Below are positions 26,801 to 40,600 of a DNA stretch of 64,000 nt, piece by piece (position 1 is the stretch's first letter; every line of letters starts with the position of its first letter). The stretch comes from Orthonyx spaldingii (taxonomy: Eukaryota > Chordata > Aves > Passeriformes > Orthonychidae). Both the position numbers and the translations under genes were made by a program. The notes under the pieces are model-generated. The model was not told where the DNA came from, made no database searches, and worked only from the letters and a program-made list of their open reading frames with translations. The stretch lies in contig VZTJ01002651.1 in assembly GCA_013397795.1 (NCBI GenBank), positions 224,436-288,435 of the forward strand, written 5' to 3'.

Positions 26801-29800
26801 TTCAGCCTCCTTTAGCTTTGTGTGCAAAGCAGTACCACATAACTCCTATGCAAAGTAAAGAATGAGTGTATTTCACATAATTAGTAATACTGCAGGTAGG
26901 ACAAAAAGCCAGGCAAGTAAGGAGAAGAATTCACACAGGAGAAGATCGAGCAGCAGGGCAGAAAGCAGCAAACCCCACAGCAATCCCCTAGAAGTAGGTG
27001 CCTTCCCTTACTTCCTCACCACATACGCATATTTCATGACACTATATACAACGACAAAATTTTACATTGTAACAGACCAAATTTGGACATTCAAAATCAA
27101 TGCAGCTGTTCACACAGGAAAAAAAAAAACAAACCACCAGTCTTCTAAAGCAGCAGATTTATAATTGAGTCTGTCTGCACATCCATGCAGATTGAAAAAT
27201 CTAGGTCAAATCTTTTGCTAGTCAACCTCACTGTCATTCCTCCCCAGCCCTCCCCCCTTTTAGATTTCAGTAGTTATTGAAGGAATCAATTAACAGACCT
27301 GTCATGCAAGTCTCAAATTGCTACTGCCTGGTACATATCAGGGGGTCATCTCTGCAACTACAGATGGAAGGGGGAAAAATTAAATCATTATAGTCTTTCC
27401 TATTCACAAATCCTAATCCTAGAGGACATGTACTCCGTGCTACTGGGGTCCATTAGCAACCAAATAAATGATGCATGCCAGAAAATAGAAGTAGAAGGAA
27501 AGGGGCAAGAGGCAGACAAATATAGGCTAGAAAGAGGCAAAAATAGAGGAATTGCTGTGCTTTCGCTTTTGCTGTGCTTGCAGCAAAACCATAATAGCAT
27601 CTGCTGCTTTTAATGACATCTTGCTAGTGTATTTTGTACAGCTTCATGGTGAACAGTTTTAGAAATCTCCTAAGTATCTCCATTTTGACACTAGATTTCA
27701 AAGAGAAACTGTAATACTAGGTTTATATCTACTCATCACCCTCTGTATGCTTAAACAATTATCTTCTGGAAAAAAGGACTCACACACTGGAATTCATATA
27801 CTCACTGTCTCAAAGGCATTAAGCAGGTTTTTAAATCTTAACAAAATGTAGGGACCAAATCAGTCCAATTGCAGCTTACTCATTTTTATTCATTTCTCTC
27901 CTTCTGTTGCAGAGACAGAAGGCACTCTATTTCACCATCATAAAAAAAAAAGATATGCCATTTTGTATCAGGCAAATACTAAAACAAATCCCTTTTGGAC
28001 CCTATTTCCACCACATGCAATATTCTACCTGACAAGTTCCTGCAAGAAGGCAAAGAAATCAACTTCCTGACTTACTGCAGTGATGGCCAACCTAACTGGT
28101 TTGGCAAGCCACATACCACAACCCTCACACAGTTGAATGCCACAGGATGTTGGCTGACAGCTGAAGGCTGGGGGGGACCAGTCCCAACTCTTACTGGCAA
28201 GCACCACCTCTGACCATGTGGTGACAGCAGCCCTGCGTGCTGCTGCTGTTGCTGCCTTCCCTAAGAGGAGGACTGGGACATCAGCCAAGGGACTCCAGTG
28301 GTGGGAAAGCAAGTGCTGGGAGCAGAGGGGAGGATGTTGCTGTTAGGCAGGAGTGCCTTGTTCATTTGCTTTGATGGAAAATAATGACCACTGTGAAATG
28401 TGACACATGCAGATCCGGCTGGCAAAATTCGCAACCAGTCTTGAGCCATTTTAGCTCGAATCAATGGAAATCATAATTTCACTTTCCACACAGGTGTTAT
28501 GCAGAGTTTCTATTGTGCTGCTAAAGCCTTTTTCTCTCACCAGCAAACCCAGGACTATCACAGACCACCCAGAAAAGCCATTTGGAGCACAGTATACAGC
28601 TGAGCAGCAGATTACACAGACTGCATCCTAAATTCTAGAATGTGCACAGGGAGCCTTTGTCTTTGATGTTTTTTTTTTTACTTTTACCCTTCCTGCCTTT
28701 GGCTAAATTCCTTTGAAGCTAAGGCTATGCTACACATAACTCATCTAAATCAGTCCCATTTAGCCTTTGTTTCTGAGTATTATCTTATCTATAGCAGTTA
28801 CAGTTGAACTTTCATTGTCTTGAATAATTTTTCACCCTTAACTTAGCAAACCATAAACAATTATTGCCTCAGTACCTTAGATAAGCAGTTGTGGAAATCC
28901 TGAGGAAAATGTTTGGGCTTTCTTTTTGGCTGCTTGGTTCATGCTTGTTTCATTAGGTTTTTTGACAGTGACACATTTAGAGGGGAGAAGCATCTTGGAC
29001 CTGAACCCAGGGAGACATTTGGAATTTGAACCTTCTGTTGAATGTATACAGGATCAGAAGGTAAGCAAAGAAATGGCAGTGATCCAATTCTTGAGGTAGG
29101 TATGAGGAGCTGACAAAGTAAAATAGGAAAAACAAGCATTTGTAAGAGAACTGCCAAACTAAAACCATTCTGGAACCACTGCATTGTCAGATAGCAACAC
29201 TCAGCATCCTTACACAGTTTTGAAGCCTGTACCTCAATGCTCAGTATTTCTCCTTGAGCTGTGCTCATGCATGATGGTCTAAAACAGATCTTTTGCTTCT
29301 AGAAAAATGCAAAGCTCATTTTGTGTTAATCCTTTGAACAGTGGTGAGATAGTATGTCTGTAATTACCTAAATGATACTTCCTTCATTTATCTTTCATTT
29401 TTAAATACTGCCCCAGAATGAGAAACACCATCTCAGATTCAAAAAGGTAATTTTTCACCATTCTATTCAATAGAAAATTGTAGAATAACTTGAGAAACTT
29501 CATTTGCATTAGTATGGTTTCTTGTCCCACAATTCAAACAGAAACTGGTACTGTTCTTTAATGATGCCTAGCAGATCAACATTGTCAACTACGTTTGCTT
29601 CCTATATGATGCAAAGTTTATTTTTGCTTCTAAAATACCAGCTGAAATTACAGAAATCAAGCTGGAAATTACTTTTCCCTTCATTTATTAAAAAAGCTAC
29701 TCAGACTGTTTTATACAATTCAACAATAGCTCTCAAGAACATTCAAACTGTATTAAGTAAAGAAAGTGATTTTTTTCAGTTGTTTATATTCCTTCTGTTA

Positions 29801-31047
29801 GATCATTAACGTATCTTACAACTGATAGTCTAATGACAAACTTAACAGAAGATCTCCCTTATGAAATAGGTGTTTCTCAATAAGGAAATAAAACTTGCAG
29901 ATTTTTTTTTCTAAGCCTCAGTTACTGGGAAAATATCTATGAGTCTTTCAGAGAACAGCTCTTGTCCTTTACTGGGTTCTTGCCATAATGAACATCTGCT
30001 CAGTCTATAAATTAATTGCTGAAAACATCTTGTGCTTCTAGATGATCCAGGCAATCATAACTGTTCTGGGTTACTAGAGAACATTACCATTTTTCTCACA
30101 CATACAGGCATGCATCCCCCCTTACAGCACAGCATAAAACAAGAACAATTACTTGGCATTATTCTTAATGTCATAAAAGAAATTTTTAGTGCAAATCAAG
30201 TCATAAGAGTAGCACACTATTAGGTTCCCTAGATGATTTAAGCAGTACTTTTGTACTGTGATAGCTTAAGAACATGAAGGATGCCTTGCATAGCTGATTG
30301 GAAATATTCTTTATCTTAAAATCAAGAATCCTTTTACCATCCTGGTTTGCCAACAGCAGAGTTTGTCAGGCAGTTGCAATGAGCAAAGAAAAGTCCACTT
30401 TATACAACTCATTGCAAATAACTACATTTCTCTTTCCTGCAAAAGACCCACCAGACTCAAATTTCACCTAGTTGCTCCATGCTCAAAATCACCCACTGTT
30501 CTTGGCAATGTTGAGGTTTGTCACCTCAGCTGTAATTCCTCTGTTCTTGGAACTCTCAGCTCACCAACCAGAAACCAGCTCATTTTAACATTATTTTTAA
30601 CCTCTACAGATGCAAATCACTTTCCCTAATGACATTTAATACAAATCTCCTGTATTTTCTTTCAGTTACCTTTCAGACCAGTTCCTGGTCTCACTGACCA
30701 TCCAGGGGTCTGGTGAATGATAAGAATCCAATCTACCACTAAGATCTTCCAGAAGTAACCACCACCTACATTTTTCAACCAAACCTGGAAGGTTATTATT
30801 GACTTAATTTGAAAAGAGAAGAAAGGGTGCTGAGCCTCCCAAATAACATATTTCTAGATGTCATCAGCAGAGATAAACAGACACCAGTCCATAATCATTG
30901 TGGGTCACATTAGTCAGCTGGCATCTCTTAGTTATCATCCATCTTCATTAAAGATTCTGCAAGAAGGTGGGGGTGGTGCCTGGGCATGCTACAGCCTTCC
31001 ATGTGGAACAGGATTGCAATGATACAAACACTATGGCTGTCTTGCCG

Positions 31048-31063
31048 AAAAAAAAAAAAAAAA
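31048..31063. repeat. Poly(A) run of 16
   Basis: Sixteen consecutive A in CERS6 intron 1, preceded by GCCG. No retrocopy body was recognised upstream. Confidence 0.95.
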
Positions 31064-33689
31064 GGTAGAATCTGAATTCTTCTTTAGAATTTTCAAGTCT
31101 GTTCCATGAACAACTTGAGGAAGACAAGACATATCAAGCCTCTTCCTTGCCTAGGATATAAGTGTTCTCATATACTTTTGAATTTAGAAGTGTATCTGAA
31201 GGGAATAGTTGCAAACACGTTGCTTCTGGTGACACAAACAAACAGGCATGCCTGGTTACACCACATTCCAACCAAGTGCACAGACTTACATCATGGTGAT
31301 GTTTTCCCCACACACACTGTATCTTTAGTCTCACTTCCCTCTCCCACACTCCCAAAGACATCTGTGTGCTCCTTCCAATTCTACTTCTCTGCCCCATTCC
31401 CACCTCTGGTCCTCAACCTCTCCATTAATGATTTTTACCTAGTAAGTACAGGAAGAATTTGGTGAGCAATTAGTTCTCTAAACTTTAAATTCCAAGTAAG
31501 CAACAGAAGTGTCAAGATATTGAAGAGCAGCAGATTGTCACACCACAAGTCATGTGGTTGCTGCACTGCATCTCCACAAAAATTATCTACATTACTCACA
31601 CTCATGAGGGGGTTGACTTGTCGTGATCTGTCATCCGCGATGCAAATATTTATTGATGGCACAGAAGTATTCCAACTGCTGCTTTTATTACTCATTATTT
31701 TAACACTGTTAAGAAGCTTTGGAATGCCAAATTCACTCAGCTTGTTCTGCAGTAGGACCAGAAGAACTTACATTTTATCACTGTTTTGTTTATACCATAA
31801 ATATTCCAGCTGCAGGACAAAGATCTAAACCTAGAACTATAAACTGAGAGCTGAAGCACACTCCGAGTGTGTGCTATTGTCATAAATAAAGCCTAAGAGT
31901 AAAAAGTCCTTCATTAAAATTGCAACAATTACAAGAGAATAACTTTGTAAGTATTTTTTATTTTGTGTCCTAAATACCATTCAGATGTCCAAAAGCATTG
32001 TTAAAATACAGATTTTTAATGAACTCCAAAATTTATTTATTTTTAGCAAAATCAAGAGGACACAACCCTTTGGTATAGAGCATTGCACACACAGCAGCCC
32101 TCCTCCACTCATAGGTCTTCATGCCAAGCATTCTACAATGCTTAATGCAGAACAGCATCAGCATCTCCTTCTGCTGGTTTTTCATCTTTACACAGCCTTA
32201 TCACACACAGCCAGTGATACAGCCATCATATTATTGCTCAGACCTTTCTCAACTGTTCATATGCATTAAGTTCACTTTATAGACCTACATCTGAAAACAC
32301 CCTTTCAAAACTGGCAAATAATCACCTCTGCTATTACCATTGCTGTTGTTACTATGCTTTCAATACAATTTCAGAGGTAAACAATGAGAAAGGAAAAATC
32401 CTGACTGTGTATGACTCTTCTGGGCACACTGAAAATGGATGGTAAAGCAAGGTGATACCATTGAAAGTAAGATAGTTTGACAGCTTTCCTTTTGCTACCA
32501 CGAAGAGTTTATTTTGTTTCTTTTAAGTAATAAGCTAGAAAATTTCCAGGCAAGACAATATTTAAGAAGGTGTTAAGTAAAAAAAGTTAACTCTCCAGTG
32601 GCTGCTGTGATTGCCTTTTCTCAGGATCTGAGCTCTCCAAAACAGATTTCTGGTAAGGATTCCCACAAGCCCTGCATGTTTTGTAGTTAATTTCATCTTC
32701 TTCCAGGTCTGTCCTTGTCAAACCAGGAATGGGACCGATTAATTAGGCGTGGATGCTTCGTATAGTTGATGGCCACTGCCAATCACTGAGACCTTACACA
32801 TATAAATCTTATTTAAGGGAGGGGGAGAAAAATATAAAACTCCAGCATGAAGATGAAATTGTCCATCTTCCTGCTTCTGCTCTATCTTCATATACTCCAG
32901 AAACAATCTGAAATTATTCCAGGACAGAAGCAACTGCACCTGTAAGACTAAAGTAAACTGTCCAAGGGGAAAGGAGTTTAGGAATTCAGCAGAATGGCTC
33001 ACTCTGCATTAAGTTCTAAAAACTTCTTGCTATCTGTGATAGTTCTCACTAAATAATATGAAAACTTTTTAGAAGCAATAAGCAGTTAATGTAGCTATGC
33101 TCATATTACAAAATAAGGATCCCAGGCCCCATAATAGATTACTCAAAATAATCAGCAGAAAACACAAGCACATTAATTTTTAGTCCTCTGCTTGACTTTA
33201 ATACTCAAATGTAGACCTCCTGAGACCTCAGAAGCCTCACTCTTTCAATGTCAACAGCAAAACCAGACCAATATACTTTTCATTACTGGTCCCATGGGCC
33301 AGAAGTGCAGAGGGTCAGGAGGATGCAAAGCCCACTCCTGTGATTAAGGTTTCTGGTTGATAACTGCTCTTCTGCAGGCAAAGCTGAGAGGGAACATTTG
33401 CCAAGCCTTCAACTGAAGAGAGCTCGGTGAAAGGAAAATATAGGGTGGATCCAATGAATGTACTGTTCATTATGCAAGTGTACTCATTCAGAGGTTTCTT
33501 TATGTCATTCAACATAAACAAATACCTGCAGCACTACCAGGCAAGGCAAAAAAAAGCCTTGTTGTGAAGCAGAGTGGCAGACTTGTTGAGACAGTTGTGG
33601 AGGTCATCATTACAACCTGTTTTAATATCAACATGTACACACACCCTGTTGTGCTCTCTAAATCACAAAGCCATCACATGTGGAACAAA

Positions 33690-33704
33690 CATCATCATCA
33701 TCAT
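33690..33704. repeat. (CAT)5 microsatellite
   Basis: Five perfect CAT units in intron 1. It is too short to be of note beyond use as a marker. Confidence 0.9.
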
Positions 33705-36700
33705 AAGGATGACACTTTTCTTCTTCTGTTTGTTTGGACTCAGAGCTCTTAACAGCTACTTATATTGTTACTGCGGCAGTGACTACAGGTTACACAGAAC
33801 GCCTGGGTTCACATTAAGCTGCCTGCCACATGGACTGACAGCAATGCAGTTGCAGCACACTGCCTGCTGCTGGCAACAGGGCAACACCTGAATTGTACTT
33901 CCAGGCCACCCTACACGTGCAGACAGGAGCTACAACCACTGCACAGATGTATCAGTCCTGCTTCACCACAAAGTCGCTTTGTGCAAGAGCAGAACTGAGG
34001 CAGGACACAGGAAAGCCATTCACAAGGTGCCCACCTGCAGCCTGCCACTGAGCAGCAGGCTCAGTCTTTACTCACTGTTCGAGATGTTCTTGTTAAAGGG
34101 ACTGAGGGAAGGAGTAGCAAGGCTAGCACCTGGTCCCTTTCACTGCTCCATCACCCTACAGCATGCAGGAGCACTTCTTACTCTGTGAAAAAAGAGCAAG
34201 TCATTCTAGTGAACATCAAATGTTAACTAATCTTCTATATGTGAGGATTTTCTGACAAAATTAACACTTTATGGCTGCACACATATGACTAGTATGAAAA
34301 GGTGGAAGAGGGGGCAAATGTGGCACTTAGTCAAGGAAATAAAAATGCAATACAAAAAAAATGGTTTTCTAAAATATATTTATGTATATGTATATACAGG
34401 TATAGAGATAGAATTGTTCCTGCTTCCTAATTACTAAAACAGCAACCTAATTACTAGATTAGATTACTGCATTACTAAAACTCCATGGCTACACATGAGC
34501 ATACATAATGTCATAAAATTTCTGGTCTTTCACAGAAGTTATATGTTGATAAAACATGGGAACCCAGCAAAAGCTGATTGCTAATTTATACTGGCAGAGG
34601 ATCCGACCAAGGACATTTGAGTAAATAAATTATATTTAAGTGTAATACAGATCCTCAAATCAGTTTGACCACCCTCAAAGAAACTGTAATTTACACCACC
34701 AGCAGACCTTACTGTATGCAAATAATCCAATAAGACTGTCACAAAACTCTCTTTATGCATGTAATACATTTTCACAAAATTAACACCCTTTTTACATTAA
34801 AATTCATCTAGGAAAACAAATGCTAATGTTGGAAGACCAATAACTAGCCTGATGTATGGACTCCAGGATGTTTCACAGGAAACTGTATGAAGTCACTGGG
34901 CAGGGAGCATGAAAACCCCTGACCATTATTTTTTTAAGTATGATTTAGGAATTAGCAGTCTGTGTGCACCAGGCAGGCTTAAAGCTTTGGAAGAGATTCA
35001 CAGGAGACCCAAGTGAAGTTAATACAAGTCTGAAAAAGAAGACAAGTTGCAAGTGGTAATAGCTGGATTCCAAAGACTGTTTTTATACATGAAGGTGAAC
35101 TAACCCAGCTTTTTATTTGAAATTTCTACATGTGAACAACAAGAAAAGGTAAGATGCTGGATACTACTGCCTTGGTTCTTCATTCCAACAAACCTTGCCT
35201 GAGACAGAAACCCATCACCATAAATAAACAAAAATGTCAAACAAAATCCATAATAATACCTTCCTATTGTGGTCAAGGTCTCAAGTAAACCATAGGTATT
35301 CAAAGGAAGCAGAGGTCTTTTGCATATTGTACACAAAACCGTGGATATGGAGGACTGAAATCAAAGATCACTTTATGGACCACATAGCTGGCAACATCCT
35401 TGCTTTGACAGATACCTCCTTCACTGTATATGGTTTCTCAGTGTGCTGTGCTCTAGTCTGAGAGCTGGAAGAGGATGGCAGACTATTTAGCAGATGTCAT
35501 TTTCTTAGTCAGTGCACTTGGGTTATTTTCAAATCATTTTAAAAAAGTATTTCTTGGTATAGACACAGGACTTTACAGAAAGAAAATGTGAAAGAAGCTA
35601 TGGTTTGATCCTGATAAACAGGTGAAGGGTTTTGAGATTAAGATGACCAACACATTGTTTTTCCACCAAACTGAGAAAGATTCTTGTTAAAATTAGGGTC
35701 AGCTTGAAACCTTTGAGAACCCTTAAAAATAAGTGTAAAAGCAAATGCTTCAAGGTAAATTTGAAGTTTTCTTTCCTTTGAGGCAACTTACTTAGAAGAA
35801 TTCTTATTAGTATTTAAAGCTCTAAACCACTCTGGTGTTACACCTGAATTATTCCCATTGGGAAACAAGGCAAAACACAAGTAATACTTATGTGATGGAT
35901 ACAAACTGCTAGGTTCTCTTCAAACCTTGGAGACAGCTCTCTGTAGAAGAGTAAGCAAGATGAAGTAATGTTCTATTTCTGCAAATGTGCTTTCCATCTT
36001 GACAACTGAAGGTAAATGTCAGGCTAGAGATTCAAACTCTTGCCATGACTCTAACAAACCAGCAGCCTATTTTCATGAAAATCAACCTGTTAAGAGATAA
36101 TTTTTTCCTCCAATAAAACACAAAACAAGCAGAAAAAAAATGAACTTTCTGTGCATCATGCATACAGATACAAACTGGTTAACTCTGGTGAGGAATGCAT
36201 GCTTCTGGAGGCTGGCAATGCTATAGAGTTCTCATTTTCATCTCTACCTCCTTGTCTTGTAACCAAATCCATTTATCAGTGTTGGCTGAAAGTCAGGACA
36301 TCTGTTCCTGATGAAATTTTGACATTTCTAACTTTCCATTTCATTTCAAACTGGAAGAAAACCAAGTATTTTTCATGTTTCCTATAAATGCTCTAGAAAA
36401 TAACAATTCCAGATTAGCATACATGACAGTACCTCTAATTAGGAGATAGGATGTGTTTCTTGTGTCAAATATCAAGCTATTTCATTATCACCCCAACAAG
36501 TGACATTTTGAAACATCTCATTTTCTAGACCAGTCAATATTTTACATCCACTCCCTTATGACTATTTATTAATGTAATGATATTTAAAAAAAAAAGAGAA
36601 AAGCACATTGCATCAGAGTGATATGATGCCACAGTGGTATATAAATTACTTTCTGTCACACACACATACAAATATATTTTCAACTATGCATTTTATTACC

Positions 36701-37352
36701 AATATAAAGAATTAGTGAATGTGATACTAGAGACTGGCTTCTCTCTTTTTTCCCCCTAGGTCTGATTTACTTTTATTATCTTGAACACAAAGGGCATAAA
36801 AACTTTTCCAGTAAGGCATGTGATTTCTGTTTTCTGTTGTCTGAGCACCTCTTTCTGTGAATTTTTTCAAAACCAAAATTATCTTAAAGATATTGCAGTG
36901 TTGAGAAGAAACAACTTAAGGGGAACAAAACTAAAATTATCCTCAAAATGGCCTGTTACAATCAAATTTTATGCTGTAGGAGACTCAAAGCATTGATCCT
37001 AGAAGGGAATAGAATGTGTTTTTTTAAAGCAACTCAGACTTCATTTTGGGTACCCATAAGATAATTCCTGTCTTAGGTATGGGAGGTGCACATCTATTTC
37101 TCAATTTACATCCCAACTGCTCACACACCAGACTACAACAAAATCAAAAGACCCATCCTACAGAAAATGAAAAACCCAGATGTTCATTCAATCAAATGTT
37201 ACGTGCTCTGCACTAATTTTCCTCTGTAGGCTTACAGTGAACTTCAACTTAATCCTCTCCTATTCAGTTTTCCTACACAGTTTACAAACTTCATCTAGAC
37301 ATAGCTCTCAGGAGCGCCCTGGAGCCCTGCACCGATGCCATTCAGTGAGGTG

Positions 37353-37640
37353 TATGATTTCACACAATCGCCAAGGTTGGAAGAGACCTCTGGAGATCAC
37401 CAAGTCCACTGGATGGTCAATTAGTGCAGGACCATGCCCATGTTTTTTGAGTACACCCACAACTGGAGACTCTGCAGCCTCTTTGGGTAACCTGTCACAG
37501 TGTTTCACCACCATCCCAAGAAGAAGTTTGTTATGTTTAAACAGAATTTCCTGCCTATCAATTGCTTGTTGCCTTTTCTCCTTCCACTGTACACCACTAA
37601 GAAGAATCTTTGTCCACCAGCACTCCCAGGACTCCATTTA
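37353..37640 (-). mobile_element. CR1 retrotransposon fragment: end of ORF2 and 3' end
   Basis: On the minus strand this reads the C-terminal end of the CR1 ORF2 protein, including HCDRLPKEAAESP, which corresponds to the family's HWNRLPREVVESP. It is followed by the 3' terminus, seen on the plus strand as ACAATCGCCAAGGTTGGAAGAGACC. It is strongly 5'-truncated, about 290 bp, and in the same orientation as CERS6, inside intron 1. A frame of 109 codons (37308-37637) stays open across it, but it is a fragment without catalytic motifs and is not expected to be functional. Confidence 0.85.
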
Positions 37641-40600
37641 CAGTTCAATTTGTCATCATCACAGCAATGCAATCACTATTAATTTAGTACAAGTGTTGTA
37701 ATACTGGGAAATGTTTGCACTGGAACTGTTCATATTTTCAGGCTACTCTCTTATCATATCAGTTCTCACCCTTCTCTCATACTACTGTGTGGGAAAACTT
37801 GACAGATAAGAATCAACCACTCAATTATTGCTTCAATATATACACAACACGTTTCTGCTTGTGGTCTAACCACCTGCTTTTCTTTTTCTCAACCATTTAT
37901 TTCCAACATGATGCCCATAACAGGAATTAATTATACACAACTGGACCTGATCATCTCAGCCAGCAGCATGCTTTAGACAACCACAAGTACTGAAGCAGGA
38001 AGTTTGAGAAAATCTAATGGACAAATGCAGAAAAACTTATCAACAAGCACATATTCAAGACCCACTCATTTCCTAGAACTTTGTTTTCGACAGAAGCAAC
38101 TGGTCTCATCTGCTATAGCAGAGCTCAGGAGAGCCACAGCCCTGACAGTCAACTGATGAGAGGCTGGAGCCCTCTGGCTCCCCAGCTGCACAGGTCTCCC
38201 TCCTGGCTGAGAAGTGCTGCCTGAGTTCACCCACCACCCCAAAATTTTCTGAGCTCACTTTAATTTCACGTAGATTTAATTTTGTCTGCTTTGTCACACT
38301 GTAATGCCCACTGGTTTAGACTAGCATTCCACATTTACGCTGTCCACTTACAAAGTTTCAGCAGTTGCCATATCAAGGCTGATTTCTGTGCATCTTAAGG
38401 AACATACCTTGCTCAGGCTGTCCCCTTAATAAAAGCACACCAAGCAGTCTATCTCCAGCTATGGAGACAGCTGTATCTCAGCAATAGATACATCACACAG
38501 TCACAACAGACACACGGAAAAGGAAGCACAGGGGATATTAAAATGTACCACTCTGATCTTCCTTTCACATTACTTCTCTGATCAGGGACTGCTTTTGAGT
38601 AAGCTCTTTACTTTGAGCTATAGAGTACAGCCTTATTTTCAAATAAGCAATTCCCTGCCACTGCAGGAAAGCATCTCTCATTAGCCTAAGCAATTTAGCT
38701 CGTTTGTACCATTTCAAGGTAGCCAGTATTGGTGCAAAAGCAGTTTTCATAGTTTAAAGTTCTGCCAAACACCACAGGAAAGTATAAACTGAGAGTAGTC
38801 TTCGCTTCCACTCTCTGCTCAGTGAAAAGATGGGAGTCTCATGCACATGGTAAACGACAGTCCCAGTGAAAATTCAGGTCTCTATACAATGTCATACAGA
38901 ACAGAATTCAGTCAGGAACAGAAGTGAAAAGGGAGTGAAGAGATCCCAATGTTGAAGTGAGGATTTCAACATCATTTCTATTAAGCCTTTTTCTGCTTGC
39001 AGAACTAAAAATTACTAAATTTAATCTCAGAGGATGGCAAACAGGCAGTGAGCAGATGTGATGACATGACATGTAATCTTATTTCACTACTGATAAAAAT
39101 AGAGCTACTAGCTTTTGTAAATGATAGACAAACACTACTGCATGCACAAATACTCAAACAGCCTCAAGAGTGCAAGATTTCATGCCAATGAACACATCCC
39201 AAACTCTAACCTCTGTTTGTGCACCAGTGTTCACTATGTCAGCTGGATTTACTTCTTTTAATATGGTACTATAGGTTATTGCCCTCATCCATACAGGAGA
39301 AACCAATACAGCGAAAATATTATTAAAAGGAAGCTTCTGCTGCACTTGCACTGAGAAAAAATGCGATTTAGGTATTTTGCTTTAACTACCCTTCTGTTAC
39401 CTGTGAGCACAAAGAAGGCTTTTTATAATTTCAGACCAAACTTTAATGTGCATCATTTATAATATTAAAATGAATTTCAGGTTAGTGAACCCGAAAGATA
39501 CTTCATTAATACAAGGTAGTCTGGAGAACCTTAGCATTTAGTTCCTCCCTGTGCAAAACATAACTTGGATTAATAGCCAATATACAAAAATATATGTATC
39601 TTATATATTAAGAAATACATAGCATGGTTAACTGGATATTACACTCCTTCACAATTCTTAAACATTCTTAGTAACTGCACAATTGCCTTGAGATCTAAAA
39701 TTTTATTGTGCTACATCAGTAATAATTTTGAGGCTTCACATTTGCTCAGAAATATGAAAGCTTAACAATAGTAGAATTTGCTATTAAAAGAGGTATTAAC
39801 TATTAAGGAAAAAAAAATTACAGTTTACTCTCTGTTTTTTGTGCAGAAGTCACAGCTTTGTGTTACAGATCCACCTGAAAACCATCTGTAAGATTACAGT
39901 GCTGACTGTGCTAAATACTTCAGTTCTCCCACCCTGGCTGCAATTTGACTACTTCAGAATAACCAGAAAGGCATTGCCAGAAACTGGTGGACACCCTATG
40001 GTGTAGAGTTAGTTTTCTGTAAGGACTATGTGCTAAAAACTCTTCCTCACAGAGAACAGACGTTCTCAGCCTGACTGTCAGAAACTTCATGCACCTTAAA
40101 GCAAGACATTAGTGATTCCTCCTGTTCCAAATGATCAGAGACGCACATTTCCCTTCCTCTCCCTTGACCTGGATGTCTCCCAAAATCTGTAAGTGAAGCC
40201 CAATGAGTGAAGGGAGTCAGTCACTCTTGCGGGAGACACCAAGCAATCAAGGTGTTAGATGAACAACTCCAAAGAACTGTTGATACACATCATATGCATC
40301 TGATTTTCCGTAAGGCACCAACTACAGTCTTAAGCGCACTACTGGATATTATATAAGGTTACATCACTTAGGAAAGCAATATACTTTTATGCTGTGATTT
40401 TAACTTTCTTCTCAAAACTCCAAGACTACCTCGAGACAGGCGCAGAAACACCAAATGCTAAAAAACTGTCAACCTACTGCAGGCATGGGATATTTAATAA
40501 CTTGAGAAAAAAGAACAAACACTCCCATATGGTCAAATAAACACTGTTCAGCTCAGGGATCAATCCTGTTGACAGAGATAGATTTAAGGGAACAGAATCT

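Noticed and set aside
37180..37701. 173-codon plus-strand frame, the longest outside the CpG island
   Set aside because: It is antisense to the CR1 fragment at 37353-37640, so it is a shadow of a repeat.
38106..38297. 63-codon minus-strand frame (contains ENFGVVGELRQHFSARRE)
   Set aside because: It looks protein-like by eye, but it is short, lacks clear splice sites in frame and matches no family I know.
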